From JANXVY01 sp034408685 (GTDB taxonomy: Bacteria > Pseudomonadota > Alphaproteobacteria > Rhizobiales > Hyphomicrobiaceae), in contig JAWXCP010000002.1 of NCBI GenBank assembly GCA_034408685.1, positions 1 through 64,000 on the forward strand: 64,000 nt of DNA, in the 5' to 3' direction. Shown one piece after another: positions 8,901 through 17,877 of this stretch. How positions within the stretch are numbered: position 1 is the first letter of the stretch; each line of letters starts with the position of its first letter. The position numbers and the translations under genes were made by a program. Below the pieces are notes generated by a model. That model saw only the letters and a list, made by a program, of their open reading frames with translations, was not told where the DNA came from and did no database searches.

Positions 8901-10904
8901 CTACCCCGGCGGCCTTGCTTCCGCAGCCAGCATCGCGATTGCTTCATCGAGGCCCATTACGGTCTGGTCCGGGCTGCCGAAGCGGCGGATGGAGACCTTG
9001 CTTTCTTCGGCCTCGCGCTTGCCGACGACAAGGATCACCGGGACCTTCATCAGGCTGTGTTCGCGGATCTTGTACTGGACTTTTTCGTTCCGGAGATCGC
9101 TGTCGGCCTTCAATCCAGCCTTGCGCAGGCGCGCGACGACGTCCTCGGCATAGCCGTCTACCTCGGATACGATCGGGCACACCATGACCTGCAGCGGCGA
9201 TAGCCACAGCGGGAACGAGCCGGCAAAGTTCTCGATCAGAATGCCGGTGAAGCGCTCAAGCGAGCCGAACATCGCGCGGTGGATCATCACCGGCACGCGC
9301 TTTTGGCTTGCTTCGTCGATGTAGAACGCGCCGAGACGGCCCGCCAAGTTAAAGTCGACCTGCGTCGTGCCGCACTGCCAGTCGCGGCCGATGGCATCTT
9401 TCAAAACATACTCCAGCTTCGGCCCGTAGAACGCGCCTTCACCAGGGTTCACCGCCGTGCGCACGCGGTTTCCGGATTTGGCCTTGACCTCGTCCAATAC
9501 CTGTTGGAGCGCGGTTTCGGCCTTGTCCCACAGGTCATCCGAGCCAACGCGCTTTTCAGGCCGCGTCGACAACTTGATGGTGATCTCTTCGAAGCCGAAG
9601 TCGCTGTAGATCGACAGCATCATGTCGTTGATGGCGAGGCACTCGTCGCGGATCTGGTCCTCGGTGACGAACACGTGCGCGTCGTCTTGCGTGAAATGGC
9701 GCACCCGCAACAGGCCGTGCAAGCTGCCCGACGCCTCGTAGCGGTGGACTTTGCCGAACTCGGCAATGCGCATCGGCAGATCGCGGTAGCTCTTGAGGCC
9801 GTGCTTGAAGATCTGCACGTGGCCTGGGCAATTCATCGGCTTGCAGCAAAACACGCGTTCGTCTTCGGTCTCGGTGACAAACATCTTGTCACCGTAATTC
9901 TCCCAATGGCCGGAGAGTTCCCAGAACGTCTTCTCCATGAGGTCTGGCGTATTGACCTCGACATAGCCGGCCGCCTCCGTGCGCCGCCGCATATAGCCGA
10001 TCAGCGATTGGAACAGCGACCAGCCCTTGGGGTGCCAGAACACACTGCCCGGCGCTTCCTCCTGGAAGTGGAACAGATCGAGTTCTCGGCCGAGCTTGCG
10101 GTGGTCGCGCTTTTCGGCTTCTTCGAGCTGCAAGAGATGCGCGTCGAGTTCGGCCTGTTCGGCAAAGGCAACCCCGTAAACCCGTTGCAGTTGCGCGTTC
10201 TTGGCATCGCCGCGCCAATACGAGCCGGCGAATTTGGTCAGCTTGAACGCCTTGCCGATGTGGCCGGTCGCCGTCATGTGCGGCCCGCGGCACAAGTCGA
10301 GCCAGGACCCCTGCGAATAGATTTTGACGTCTTCGCCAGCGGGGATCGCGTCGATCAATTCGACCTTGTAGTGCTCGCCCTTGTCTTTGAAGTACGCCTT
10401 GGCCGTGTCGCGATTCCATACGTCCTTTTTGAACGGCGCATTCTTGGCGATAATCGCGGCCATCGCCTTTTCTATTTTGGCGATGTCTTCGGGCTGGAAT
10501 GGCTCGTCTTTGGCGAAATCGTAAAAGAACCCGTGCTCGATCACCGGCCCGATCGTCACCTGTGTGCCAGGCCAGATCTGCTGGACGGCCTCGGCTAGCA
10601 CGTGCGCGCAGTCGTGCCGGATCAACTCCAGCGCTTCCGGGTCGGTGCGTGACAGAAACCGGATGGCGGCGTCCGCGTGGATCGGGTCGGCAAGGTCGCA
10701 CACGATGCCATCGAGGCTCATCGCGACCGTGCGCTTGGCCAGCGACGGTGAGATGGATTTTGCCACCTCTAGGCCTGTGCTGCCTGACGGGACATCCCGC
10801 GTCTTACCGTCGGGCATCGTCAGCGTGACGGTGATGGAACTGGCGGGGGCAGGCGGCGTAATGGCGGGGTTTGCAGCCATTGGCTGCTTCGGGTCGGCTG
10901 GCAT
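8901..10904 (-). CDS. thrS: threonine--tRNA ligase
   Basis: This is class II threonyl-tRNA synthetase (667 aa from the ATG at 10904; a GTG at 10913 is also possible). The order is TGS domain (about 25-90), second editing domain (HDCAHVLAEAVQQIWP and the zinc-type HxxxH), a catalytic core with KPMNCPGH and motif 2 FGKVHRYEASGSLHGLLRVR, motif 3 HRAMFGSLERF, and an anticodon-binding domain. The N-terminal 25 residues are a low-complexity Pro/Ala extension. No T-box or leader structure was noticed. Confidence 0.97.
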   Translation of the reverse strand: MPADPKQPMAANPAITPPAPASSITVTLTMPDGKTRDVPSGSTGLEVAKSISPSLAKRTVAMSLDGIVCDLADPIHADAAIRFLSRTDPEALELIRHDCAHVLAEAVQQIWPGTQVTIGPVIEHGFFYDFAKDEPFQPEDIAKIEKAMAAIIAKNAPFKKDVWNRDTAKAYFKDKGEHYKVELIDAIPAGEDVKIYSQGSWLDLCRGPHMTATGHIGKAFKLTKFAGSYWRGDAKNAQLQRVYGVAFAEQAELDAHLLQLEEAEKRDHRKLGRELDLFHFQEEAPGSVFWHPKGWSLFQSLIGYMRRRTEAAGYVEVNTPDLMEKTFWELSGHWENYGDKMFVTETEDERVFCCKPMNCPGHVQIFKHGLKSYRDLPMRIAEFGKVHRYEASGSLHGLLRVRHFTQDDAHVFVTEDQIRDECLAINDMMLSIYSDFGFEEITIKLSTRPEKRVGSDDLWDKAETALQQVLDEVKAKSGNRVRTAVNPGEGAFYGPKLEYVLKDAIGRDWQCGTTQVDFNLAGRLGAFYIDEASQKRVPVMIHRAMFGSLERFTGILIENFAGSFPLWLSPLQVMVCPIVSEVDGYAEDVVARLRKAGLKADSDLRNEKVQYKIREHSLMKVPVILVVGKREAEESKVSIRRFGSPDQTVMGLDEAIAMLAAEARPPG

Positions 10905-11029
10905 GGCTCTCACTCTCTGCCTACGGTTGCAGGTAAGGAGCCGCGTTGTGCCGCGATGTTGAAGCTTACGTCAAGCAGCCGCCAGCGCGGCTCCAGAGTC
11001 CGCGCCGTCGGATGCTTGTGCCGATGGAT

Positions 11030-11881
11030 TTATTCCGCAGCCAACGCGACCTGGCCTCCCGTCACAAAGGCGGCGATGTCAGCATTGAGCTTGGCGCGGT
11101 GCGTGTAATGCAGCCCGTGAGGCGCGCCCGAGTAGACCTTGAACGTGGCACCTGGGATCAGTGCGGCGGCGGCCTTGCCGGTTGGCTCGATCGGCACGGT
11201 CGCGTCGGCATCGCCATGGATGATCAGCGTGGGGACATCGAATTTCTGGGATTGTCGTCGAAAGTCGGTCGAGGAAAACGTTTCGATACAGGCGATCGTG
11301 GCGATCGGGGAGGCCAGCATCGCGACTTGGCAGTTCGCGGCGAGCATGTTGTCGCTGACGGGTGAGGTGAGCACGCCGACACCGAAAAACGTCTTAACGA
11401 ACCCGGCAATGAACTCAGGCCGGTCCGTTCTGAGACCTGTTCGCATTTCAGCGAAAATAGATGCGTCAACGCCATTGTGATTGTCGGCTGTTTTCAGCAG
11501 GAACGGGACGACCGAAGCCACGAATATCGCGCTCGTCACGCGCCGGTCCTGATTGTGTCGCGACAGGTATTCGGCGACTTCGCCCCCGCCCATCGAAAAC
11601 CCGACCAGCGTCACGTCGCGCAGATCGAGTTCTTCGAGCAATACGGCGAGATCATTGCCGAGGGTCTCGAAATCGTAACCGTCAGCAGGTTTGTCAGATT
11701 GGCCAAAACCACGACGATCATAGGTTATGCAGCGCAGGCCGGCTTCGGAAAGCGGGCCAACCTGATATTCCCACATGCTGCCAGACAGGGGCCAGCCGTG
11801 GATGAACACGATAGGTTTCCCGTCTTCCTCGGTGTCCTCGAAGTAAAGATCGACGCCATCGGCGGTCTGGATAAAGCTCAT
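11030..11881 (-). CDS. alpha/beta hydrolase (non-haem chloroperoxidase-like)
   Basis: This 283-aa protein has the alpha/beta-hydrolase fold with oxyanion region HGWPLSGSMWEYQ, nucleophile elbow GFSMGGGE (GxSxG), acid DADATVPIEPTG and catalytic His in GAPHGLHYTH. This arrangement is that of bacterial non-haem haloperoxidases and related esterases. The in vivo substrate is unknown. The start at 11881 (MSFIQTADGVDLYFED) matches the family; the longer frame to 11935 lacks similarity. Confidence 0.92.
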   Translation of the reverse strand: MSFIQTADGVDLYFEDTEEDGKPIVFIHGWPLSGSMWEYQVGPLSEAGLRCITYDRRGFGQSDKPADGYDFETLGNDLAVLLEELDLRDVTLVGFSMGGGEVAEYLSRHNQDRRVTSAIFVASVVPFLLKTADNHNGVDASIFAEMRTGLRTDRPEFIAGFVKTFFGVGVLTSPVSDNMLAANCQVAMLASPIATIACIETFSSTDFRRQSQKFDVPTLIIHGDADATVPIEPTGKAAAALIPGATFKVYSGAPHGLHYTHRAKLNADIAAFVTGGQVALAAE

Positions 11882-12083
11882 GTATGGCACCTCGTGGGCG
11901 TGTGTATGGGTTGCTCGAACTGGCTGTGGGGCCAACGCGAAGCGTCAAATTTCGTTCCTCGGCGCTGTCATCGCCGCCCGTGGGACCCATTACCGATCTC
12001 TCGGTAACGGTTTTTGAACGAACGCTGGTCTATCGGACGAGGTGGCGTTGATGCCGACGTCTACGCCCTCACCAGGACACGCC

Positions 12084-12560
12084 ATGACCACGCCCGAACT
12101 TCGGATTACCAAGCGTATCGTGCAGGTGCAGGGTCGCTCGAAGCCGATGTGCGAGGTCAAGGCCATCATACCAGCCACCGAGGCCAAACTACTGGTCGAG
12201 AACTTCGGTAACGAGCCGCTGTTCCGGCGCACCGCCTATCCGAACGGGTTTGGCGATTGCGGCTACGACATCCACCCGTCGCTGGCGCGAATGCTGGCCA
12301 ATTTCGTTCGCAACGATGCTTGCCCCGAAGTTCTGGTCAAAACGCTGGTCAACGGTCAGCGGTTCGAGGCCAACACGATCTGGGATGTTTTGTGCTTCGA
12401 GTTCTGTGCCAAGCTTGGCTTCGACGCACTCGTCGAGGTGTGCAACGGTATTCGCGAACTTGACGAAACGATCGTCTATCGCGGCAAAGGCACGGAGATC
12501 GTGAACGTCGACACGTTCACAGCAGATGCCGCGCGCGAGCGCTTGGCGCTAGCGAGCTGA
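12084..12560 (+). CDS. hypothetical protein
   Basis: This 158-aa soluble protein has no signal peptide or membrane segment. Notable segments are CEVKAIIPATEAKLLVENFG, RRTAYPNGFGDCGYDIHPSL and WDVLCFEFCAKLGF. It contains several cysteines but no obvious metal motif. The start at 12084 follows a short spacer; an upstream in-frame ATG at 12042 would add 14 residues. It converges on the SnoaL-like gene with 12 bp between stops. The family was not recognised; coding is supported by codon bias and the well-formed protein. Confidence 0.65.
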   Translation: MTTPELRITKRIVQVQGRSKPMCEVKAIIPATEAKLLVENFGNEPLFRRTAYPNGFGDCGYDIHPSLARMLANFVRNDACPEVLVKTLVNGQRFEANTIWDVLCFEFCAKLGFDALVEVCNGIRELDETIVYRGKGTEIVNVDTFTADAARERLALAS

Positions 12561-12572
12561 ACGACTACGGCG

Positions 12573-13052
12573 CTATTCGAAAAAGCGAAAAAACGCGGCC
12601 AATTTCGCGGTGTCCTGGTACTCCTCGCAAGCGACAATCCGGCCGTCCCGGACCGTCCAGACGAACCGGCCGATCCCCGACCACCTTTCGTTGCTCGCGC
12701 GGTGCCGAAGCATGAATTCAAGCCGTTGACGAACCACGCCGTCGACCGCTGACATCGTGCGCCCTTCGAACAGGATAAACTCGAAGATCTCGCGATAATT
12801 CAACAACGCGGCACGGATCGCTTCTCGGCCTTCCGTTCGTCCGCCGACCGGGGCGTCTGTTTCGGCCATGTGCAGCGTGTAGACACAATCTTCAGCCGAG
12901 AAATTATCAACTGCGGCGTCGACGTCGGTCATGTATGTTTTCATGAACCCCTCGACGACCGCTGCAGCTTCGTGGTCGAACGCAGCGGCCGCATTGGCGG
13001 CGTCGATCGCCGACTGTTCGATCGCAGACGGATTTGGGGCCACGAAGTCCAT
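12573..13052 (-). CDS. SnoaL/NTF2-like domain protein
   Basis: This 159-aa protein has an NTF2-like fold signature: an alpha-helical N-terminus, MTDVDAAVDNFSAEDCVYTLH, GREAIRAALLNYREIFEF, then GIGRFVWTVRDGRIVACEEYQDTAKL. Such proteins act as small isomerases, hydrolases or ligand-binding proteins, and here no substrate can be assigned. The 300 bp upstream hold no gene. Confidence 0.8.
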   Translation of the reverse strand: MDFVAPNPSAIEQSAIDAANAAAAFDHEAAAVVEGFMKTYMTDVDAAVDNFSAEDCVYTLHMAETDAPVGGRTEGREAIRAALLNYREIFEFILFEGRTMSAVDGVVRQRLEFMLRHRASNERWSGIGRFVWTVRDGRIVACEEYQDTAKLAAFFRFFE

Positions 13053-13346
13053 GCATTGCTTCCGCGTTACGGTTGAACAGGTATCATCAGCCTACCGGCA
13101 CAATCGAACAGCGTAAATTAGCCTTGACACGGGATGCGACGGATTCCTGTCTTTGTGACATCTCTGTCTCAATCGGGGTCGGAATGGTCCAACCGACGGC
13201 GCAACAGGCTGGTGCTAACTTGGCTGGTTGTGGCAGCGTTGCCGCGAAAGCATTTGCCCACAGCGCGGGGACTTGCCGCAACCTCACGAAGCCGTTACCG
13301 ATTGGCGTGTCACATCAAGTTGGCTGGTGGAAGCGAGGCGCCTCCC

Positions 13347-13649
13347 ATGTCGAACGATCCCGTCGCCAAAGACACTTTCATGGAACAGTCCGCCATAGCG
13401 CAACCCGCTGTCGCCGAACCTGTACCGGCCCAAAATGGCCCCTACCAGGTCGATTTGATTGCTGGCAAAGCCTACTTCTTCTGCACGTGTGGCCGGTCGC
13501 AGCGCCAACCGTTTTGTGACGGCAACCACAAGGATACTGGGCTGCAACCACTCCGGTTCGTTGCCGAGAACAGCGCCACCTACAACCTGTGCGGTTGCAA
13601 AAACACGGACGACCCGCCGTTTTGTGACGGCTCGCACAACATGCTCTGA
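13347..13649 (+). CDS. CDGSH iron-sulfur protein with two CDGSH motifs
   Basis: This 100-aa protein carries two CDGSH-type [2Fe-2S] motifs: CTCGRSQRQPFCDGNH and CGCKNTDDPPFCDGSH. In each, three cysteines and a histidine ligate a 2Fe-2S cluster. It therefore resembles the two-domain (class III) CDGSH proteins of bacteria. A GGAAGCGAGG-like ribosome site precedes the ATG at 13347; an upstream open frame to 13134 is not family-like. It lies 24 bp before livH, so it may be in the same transcript, though no functional link to amino-acid import is evident. Confidence 0.92.
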   Translation: MSNDPVAKDTFMEQSAIAQPAVAEPVPAQNGPYQVDLIAGKAYFFCTCGRSQRQPFCDGNHKDTGLQPLRFVAENSATYNLCGCKNTDDPPFCDGSHNML

Positions 13650-13673
13650 CGTTCAACAGACGGGGGGCATGCG

Positions 13674-14618
13674 ATGACATCGAACCAGTTCGCCGACGGC
13701 ATCACCTACTTGCTGCAACAGGTCGTGAACGGCATCACGCTGGGTTCGATCTACGGTCTGATCGCACTCGGCTACACGATGGTGTTTGGCATCATCGGGA
13801 TGGTCAATTTTGCCCATGGCGATGTGTTCATGGTGTCGGCGTTCATTGCGCTGATCCTCTACCTCCTGGTCAGCAGCCTGATCGGGGCGTCGTCCACGAT
13901 CGTCACGATCCTGCTGGTCCTGGTCATGACAATGGCGCTGACGGCGTTCTGGAGCATCGTCATCGAACGCGTGGCCTACCGCCCGTTGCGCGGCTCTTTT
14001 CGTCTCGCGCCGTTGATCTCGGCGATCGGCATGTCGATCTTTTTGATGAACTTCGTGCAAGTCGTGCAGGGGCCCAACAACAAGTCTCTGCCGCCGGTGC
14101 TCGACGGCGGGCTGCGCGTTCCGGTCGACGCAACGCATTTTTTCACGATCTCCTACAAGCAATTGCTGATTATCGCCGTCACGTCGGGCCTGCTCGCAGT
14201 GTTCTGGTGGCTGGTGCAGAAAACCTCGCTGGGGCGAGCGCAACGGGCCTGTGAGCAGGACCGCAAAATGGCAGCTTTGCTCGGCATCAACGTCGACCGG
14301 ACCATCGCGATCACGTTCGCCATCGGGGGAGCGTTGGCGGCGGTCGCTGGCTGCCTCTATCTGGTGCTCTATGGCGTGGTGAACCATCACGACGGCTTTG
14401 TCCCTGGCATCAAGGCGTTCGCCGCCGCCGTTCTGGGCGGCATCGGCTCGCTACCCGGCGCCGTGCTCGGTGGTCTCATTATCGGCCTCGTCGAAACACT
14501 TTGGGCGGCCTACGTGTCGAGCGATTATAAGGACGTGGTGGCTTTTGCCGTTCTTGCCCTGACCCTCGTCATCAAACCGACCGGCCTTCTCGGTCGACCC
14601 GAAGTCGAGAAGGTCTAG
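13674..14618 (+). CDS. livH: branched-chain amino acid ABC transporter permease LivH
   Basis: This is a 314-aa inner-membrane permease. The N-terminus (QQVVNGITLGSIYGLIALGYTMVFGIIGMVNFAHGD) is diagnostic of LivH-type HAAT permeases, followed by multiple hydrophobic helices and the cytoplasmic loop RAQRACEQDRKMAALLGINVDRTI that couples to the ATPases. It heads a livHMGF operon. The transported solute could be Leu/Ile/Val, another amino acid, an amide or an aromatic acid. Confidence 0.94.
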   Translation: MTSNQFADGITYLLQQVVNGITLGSIYGLIALGYTMVFGIIGMVNFAHGDVFMVSAFIALILYLLVSSLIGASSTIVTILLVLVMTMALTAFWSIVIERVAYRPLRGSFRLAPLISAIGMSIFLMNFVQVVQGPNNKSLPPVLDGGLRVPVDATHFFTISYKQLLIIAVTSGLLAVFWWLVQKTSLGRAQRACEQDRKMAALLGINVDRTIAITFAIGGALAAVAGCLYLVLYGVVNHHDGFVPGIKAFAAAVLGGIGSLPGAVLGGLIIGLVETLWAAYVSSDYKDVVAFAVLALTLVIKPTGLLGRPEVEKV

Positions 14619-14622
14619 CAGC

Positions 14623-16107
14623 ATGGGACCCTCGACCGGTGGCGACACAGCGGCGAGCCGCGTCAACGGCGACGGCACCAGCCCGGATGATCCAGCCCCG
14701 GTTGACGCCACGAACTGGCCACACGTCATAAGGCGGGCGCTCATCGCCGCTGCCTTATCCGCGTCCGTCGTCGTCGTGCTGGCCTTCCCGATCGTGTCCC
14801 ACCTTGCCAAACCGGGCCAAAGCGGCGCGCTCGCGCTCGAAACGCGCTGGGGGCTGGTCGCTGGGTTAGCTGCGGCAGCGGCCGTATTCTCGGCGCTGTC
14901 TCAACTACTCTCCGGCCATCGCCGCGCTGTGGCGGTGCGCACGCCCACCACGGCGGCAAGCTCAGACGTCAGCACGTTTCGCGAGACCATCGGCAAAGTC
15001 GCGCCATGGATCGGGCTCGTTGCGCTGCTGCTGTATCCACCCTTCGTGGTCGCAACCACGGGTTGGGCTGGCGCCATCAAATGGGTCGATAACTTTGGCG
15101 TCCAGATCCTGATCTATGTGATGCTGGCGTGGGGCCTCAATATCGTCGTCGGCCTCGCTGGCTTGCTCGATCTCGGGTTCATCGCGTTTGCCGCTGTCGG
15201 CGCCTACAGCTACACGCTGATCTCGATCCACGTTTTGCCCAGCGTCGCACCCGGCCTTGTTCCATTCGCTTTCTGGATCTGCCTGCCATTTGCCGCCGTG
15301 CTCGCGTCGTTCGCAGGCATCCTTCTGGCGTTTCCCGTGCTCCGGTTGCGCGGCGACTATCTCGCCATCGTGACGCTGGCGTTCGGCGAAATGATCCGCC
15401 TCGTGCTGGTCAATTGGAACAGCCTGACCAATGGCTACGCCGGCCTCAACGCCCCGCGGATCACATTTTTCGGGCTCCCGTTCGCATCGCGGACCGGCGA
15501 AACCACATTTGCCGAGGTCTTCGGGCTCGACCTGTCGCCGACGGTCCTTCGCGCAATCTTCCTGTATTACGTCATCCTGGCCCTTGCGCTATTCACGGCA
15601 TGGGTGACGATCCGCCTGCGCCGAATGCCGATCGGGCGCGCTTGGGAAGCCCTGCGCGAGGATGAAATCGCCTGCCGGGCACTGGGGCTCAACACCGTCA
15701 CGATCAAGCTGTCCGCATTCGCAATCGGCGCCGCCTTCGCTGGCATGGCGGGCGCGTTCTTTGCGACCCGGCAGGGCTTCATCAACCCCAAGTCATTCGA
15801 GTTCATGGAAAGTGCCACGGTACTTGCCATCGTCGTCCTCGGCGGTATGGGCTCGCTGACCGGCTGCGCCATCGCGGCCATGGTGATGATCGGTGGAACC
15901 GAGTTGTTGCGTGAACTCGACTGGCTGAAGCTCATTTTCGGCCGGGACTTCGACCCGACACAATACCGCATGCTACTTCTTGGCCTCGCGCTCGTTGTAC
16001 TGATGATCTGGCGGCCGCGCGGCCTTGTCACCTCGCGCGACCCGTCGATTGCGCTCAAACGGCGCAAGGCAGTCTCGGCCACGCTCGTGAAGGAAGGTGC
16101 CGGATGA
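14623..16107 (+). CDS. livM: branched-chain amino acid ABC transporter permease LivM, N-terminally extended
   Basis: This 494-aa permease is longer than many LivM proteins. The first about 160 residues hold a Ser/Thr/Asp-rich segment and at least two extra predicted membrane helices before the conserved core (YVMLAWGLNIVVGLAGLLDLGFIAFAAVGAY). The EAA-like loop IGRAWEALREDEIACRALGLN contacts the ATPase. The gene starts 4 bp after livH and overlaps livG by 4 bp (ATGA). The extended form is known in some gamma- and alphaproteobacterial LivM. Confidence 0.93.
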   Translation: MGPSTGGDTAASRVNGDGTSPDDPAPVDATNWPHVIRRALIAAALSASVVVVLAFPIVSHLAKPGQSGALALETRWGLVAGLAAAAAVFSALSQLLSGHRRAVAVRTPTTAASSDVSTFRETIGKVAPWIGLVALLLYPPFVVATTGWAGAIKWVDNFGVQILIYVMLAWGLNIVVGLAGLLDLGFIAFAAVGAYSYTLISIHVLPSVAPGLVPFAFWICLPFAAVLASFAGILLAFPVLRLRGDYLAIVTLAFGEMIRLVLVNWNSLTNGYAGLNAPRITFFGLPFASRTGETTFAEVFGLDLSPTVLRAIFLYYVILALALFTAWVTIRLRRMPIGRAWEALREDEIACRALGLNTVTIKLSAFAIGAAFAGMAGAFFATRQGFINPKSFEFMESATVLAIVVLGGMGSLTGCAIAAMVMIGGTELLRELDWLKLIFGRDFDPTQYRMLLLGLALVVLMIWRPRGLVTSRDPSIALKRRKAVSATLVKEGAG

Positions 16108-17047
16108 TGGACCCACACATGCTGGAGGATATGGACCCTCCAATGGCGCTGCTTCCGCCCGAGCCTATGATCCGTTCGTCGGCAGCATTGCTCGACGTCG
16201 ACCATCTCGTGATGCGGTTCGGCGGCCTCACGGCGGTCGATGGTCTATCGTTCAGCGCACGTCGCGATGAAATCACCGCGCTGATCGGGCCGAACGGGGC
16301 TGGAAAAACGACCGTCTTCAACTGTATCACGGGTTTTTACCGCCCGTCAGGTGGCGCTATCCGTCTCAACGGCGGCCGCAGCGGTAGCGATGTCTACGAG
16401 TTGCACCATCTCGAAGATTATCAAATCACCTCGCGCGCTGGCGTTGCCCGCACATTCCAGAACATCCGGTTGTTCACCGGCATGACCGTTCTTGAAAATC
16501 TCATGGTCGCCCAACACCGGCGCTTGTCGCGCGAAGCTGGACCGTTTGCGATCGCTGGCGTCCTCGGCGGGGTCTTTGGCGGCGCGGCCTATCTTAAGAG
16601 CGAGCGCGAGGGCGTCGAGCGCGCCGTGGCGTGGCTCGACCGCATCGGCCTCACCCACCGCGCCGACGACCCCGCTGGCGACCTGCCCTACGGCGACCAG
16701 CGGCGCCTCGAGATCGCGCGCGCCATGTTGACCGAGCCCGTTCTGCTGTGCCTCGACGAACCGGCCGCTGGCCTCAACCCGCGCGAGAGCGCCGAACTCA
16801 GCGACCTGCTGCGCACCATCCGCGACGATCTGGCCACGGCCATCTTGCTGATCGAGCACGACATGTCGGTCGTGATGGATATCTCCGACCACGTTGTCGT
16901 TCTCGATTACGGCCGGCGCATTTCCGACGGGCCGCCGACGTTCGTCCGCAACGACCCCAACGTGATCAAGGCCTACCTCGGCGTCGAACATGACGAACTC
17001 GATGACGCGCCCGCTACCGGATCTGCGAACGTCTCGAGTGGGCGCGC

Positions 17048-17051
<4 letters not shown>
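16104..17051 (+). CDS. livG: branched-chain amino acid ABC transporter ATP-binding protein LivG
   Basis: This 315-aa ATPase has Walker A GPNGAGKTT at residues 62-70, Q-loop QNIRLF, signature-like PYGDQRRLEIARA (about 195-207), Walker B LLCLDEPAAGLNP (about 214-226) and the H-loop in LLIEHDMSVV. The signature reads YGDQ, as in other LivG proteins, rather than SGGQ. An N-terminal extension of about 27 residues rich in Met and Pro precedes the core. It overlaps livM and livF by 4 bp each. Confidence 0.95.
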
Positions 17052-17776
<725 letters not shown>

Positions 17777-17786
17777 GGGGTCAGCC

Positions 17787-17816
17787 CAGTGCCGATCCGG
17801 ACAGTGCCGATCCGGA
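17787..17816. repeat. perfect 2 x 15-bp tandem repeat with a third partial copy
   Basis: CAGTGCCGATCCGGA is repeated at 17787-17801 and 17802-17816. A third partial copy (TTGCCGATCCGGACC) begins near 17840. The repeats lie in the 100 bp between the converging livF and tkt genes. No transcription terminator was clear there. Confidence 0.75.
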
Positions 17817-17877
17817 CCAGCTTGCCTGATCGGGAACCGCTTGCCGATCCGGACCGGCGTGCCTGTTCCGGTGAAGA

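Noticed and set aside
9279..10598. Long plus-strand frame (439 residues) opposite thrS
   Set aside because: It overlaps the full thrS gene, has antisense codon pattern and no family similarity; thrS is unambiguous.
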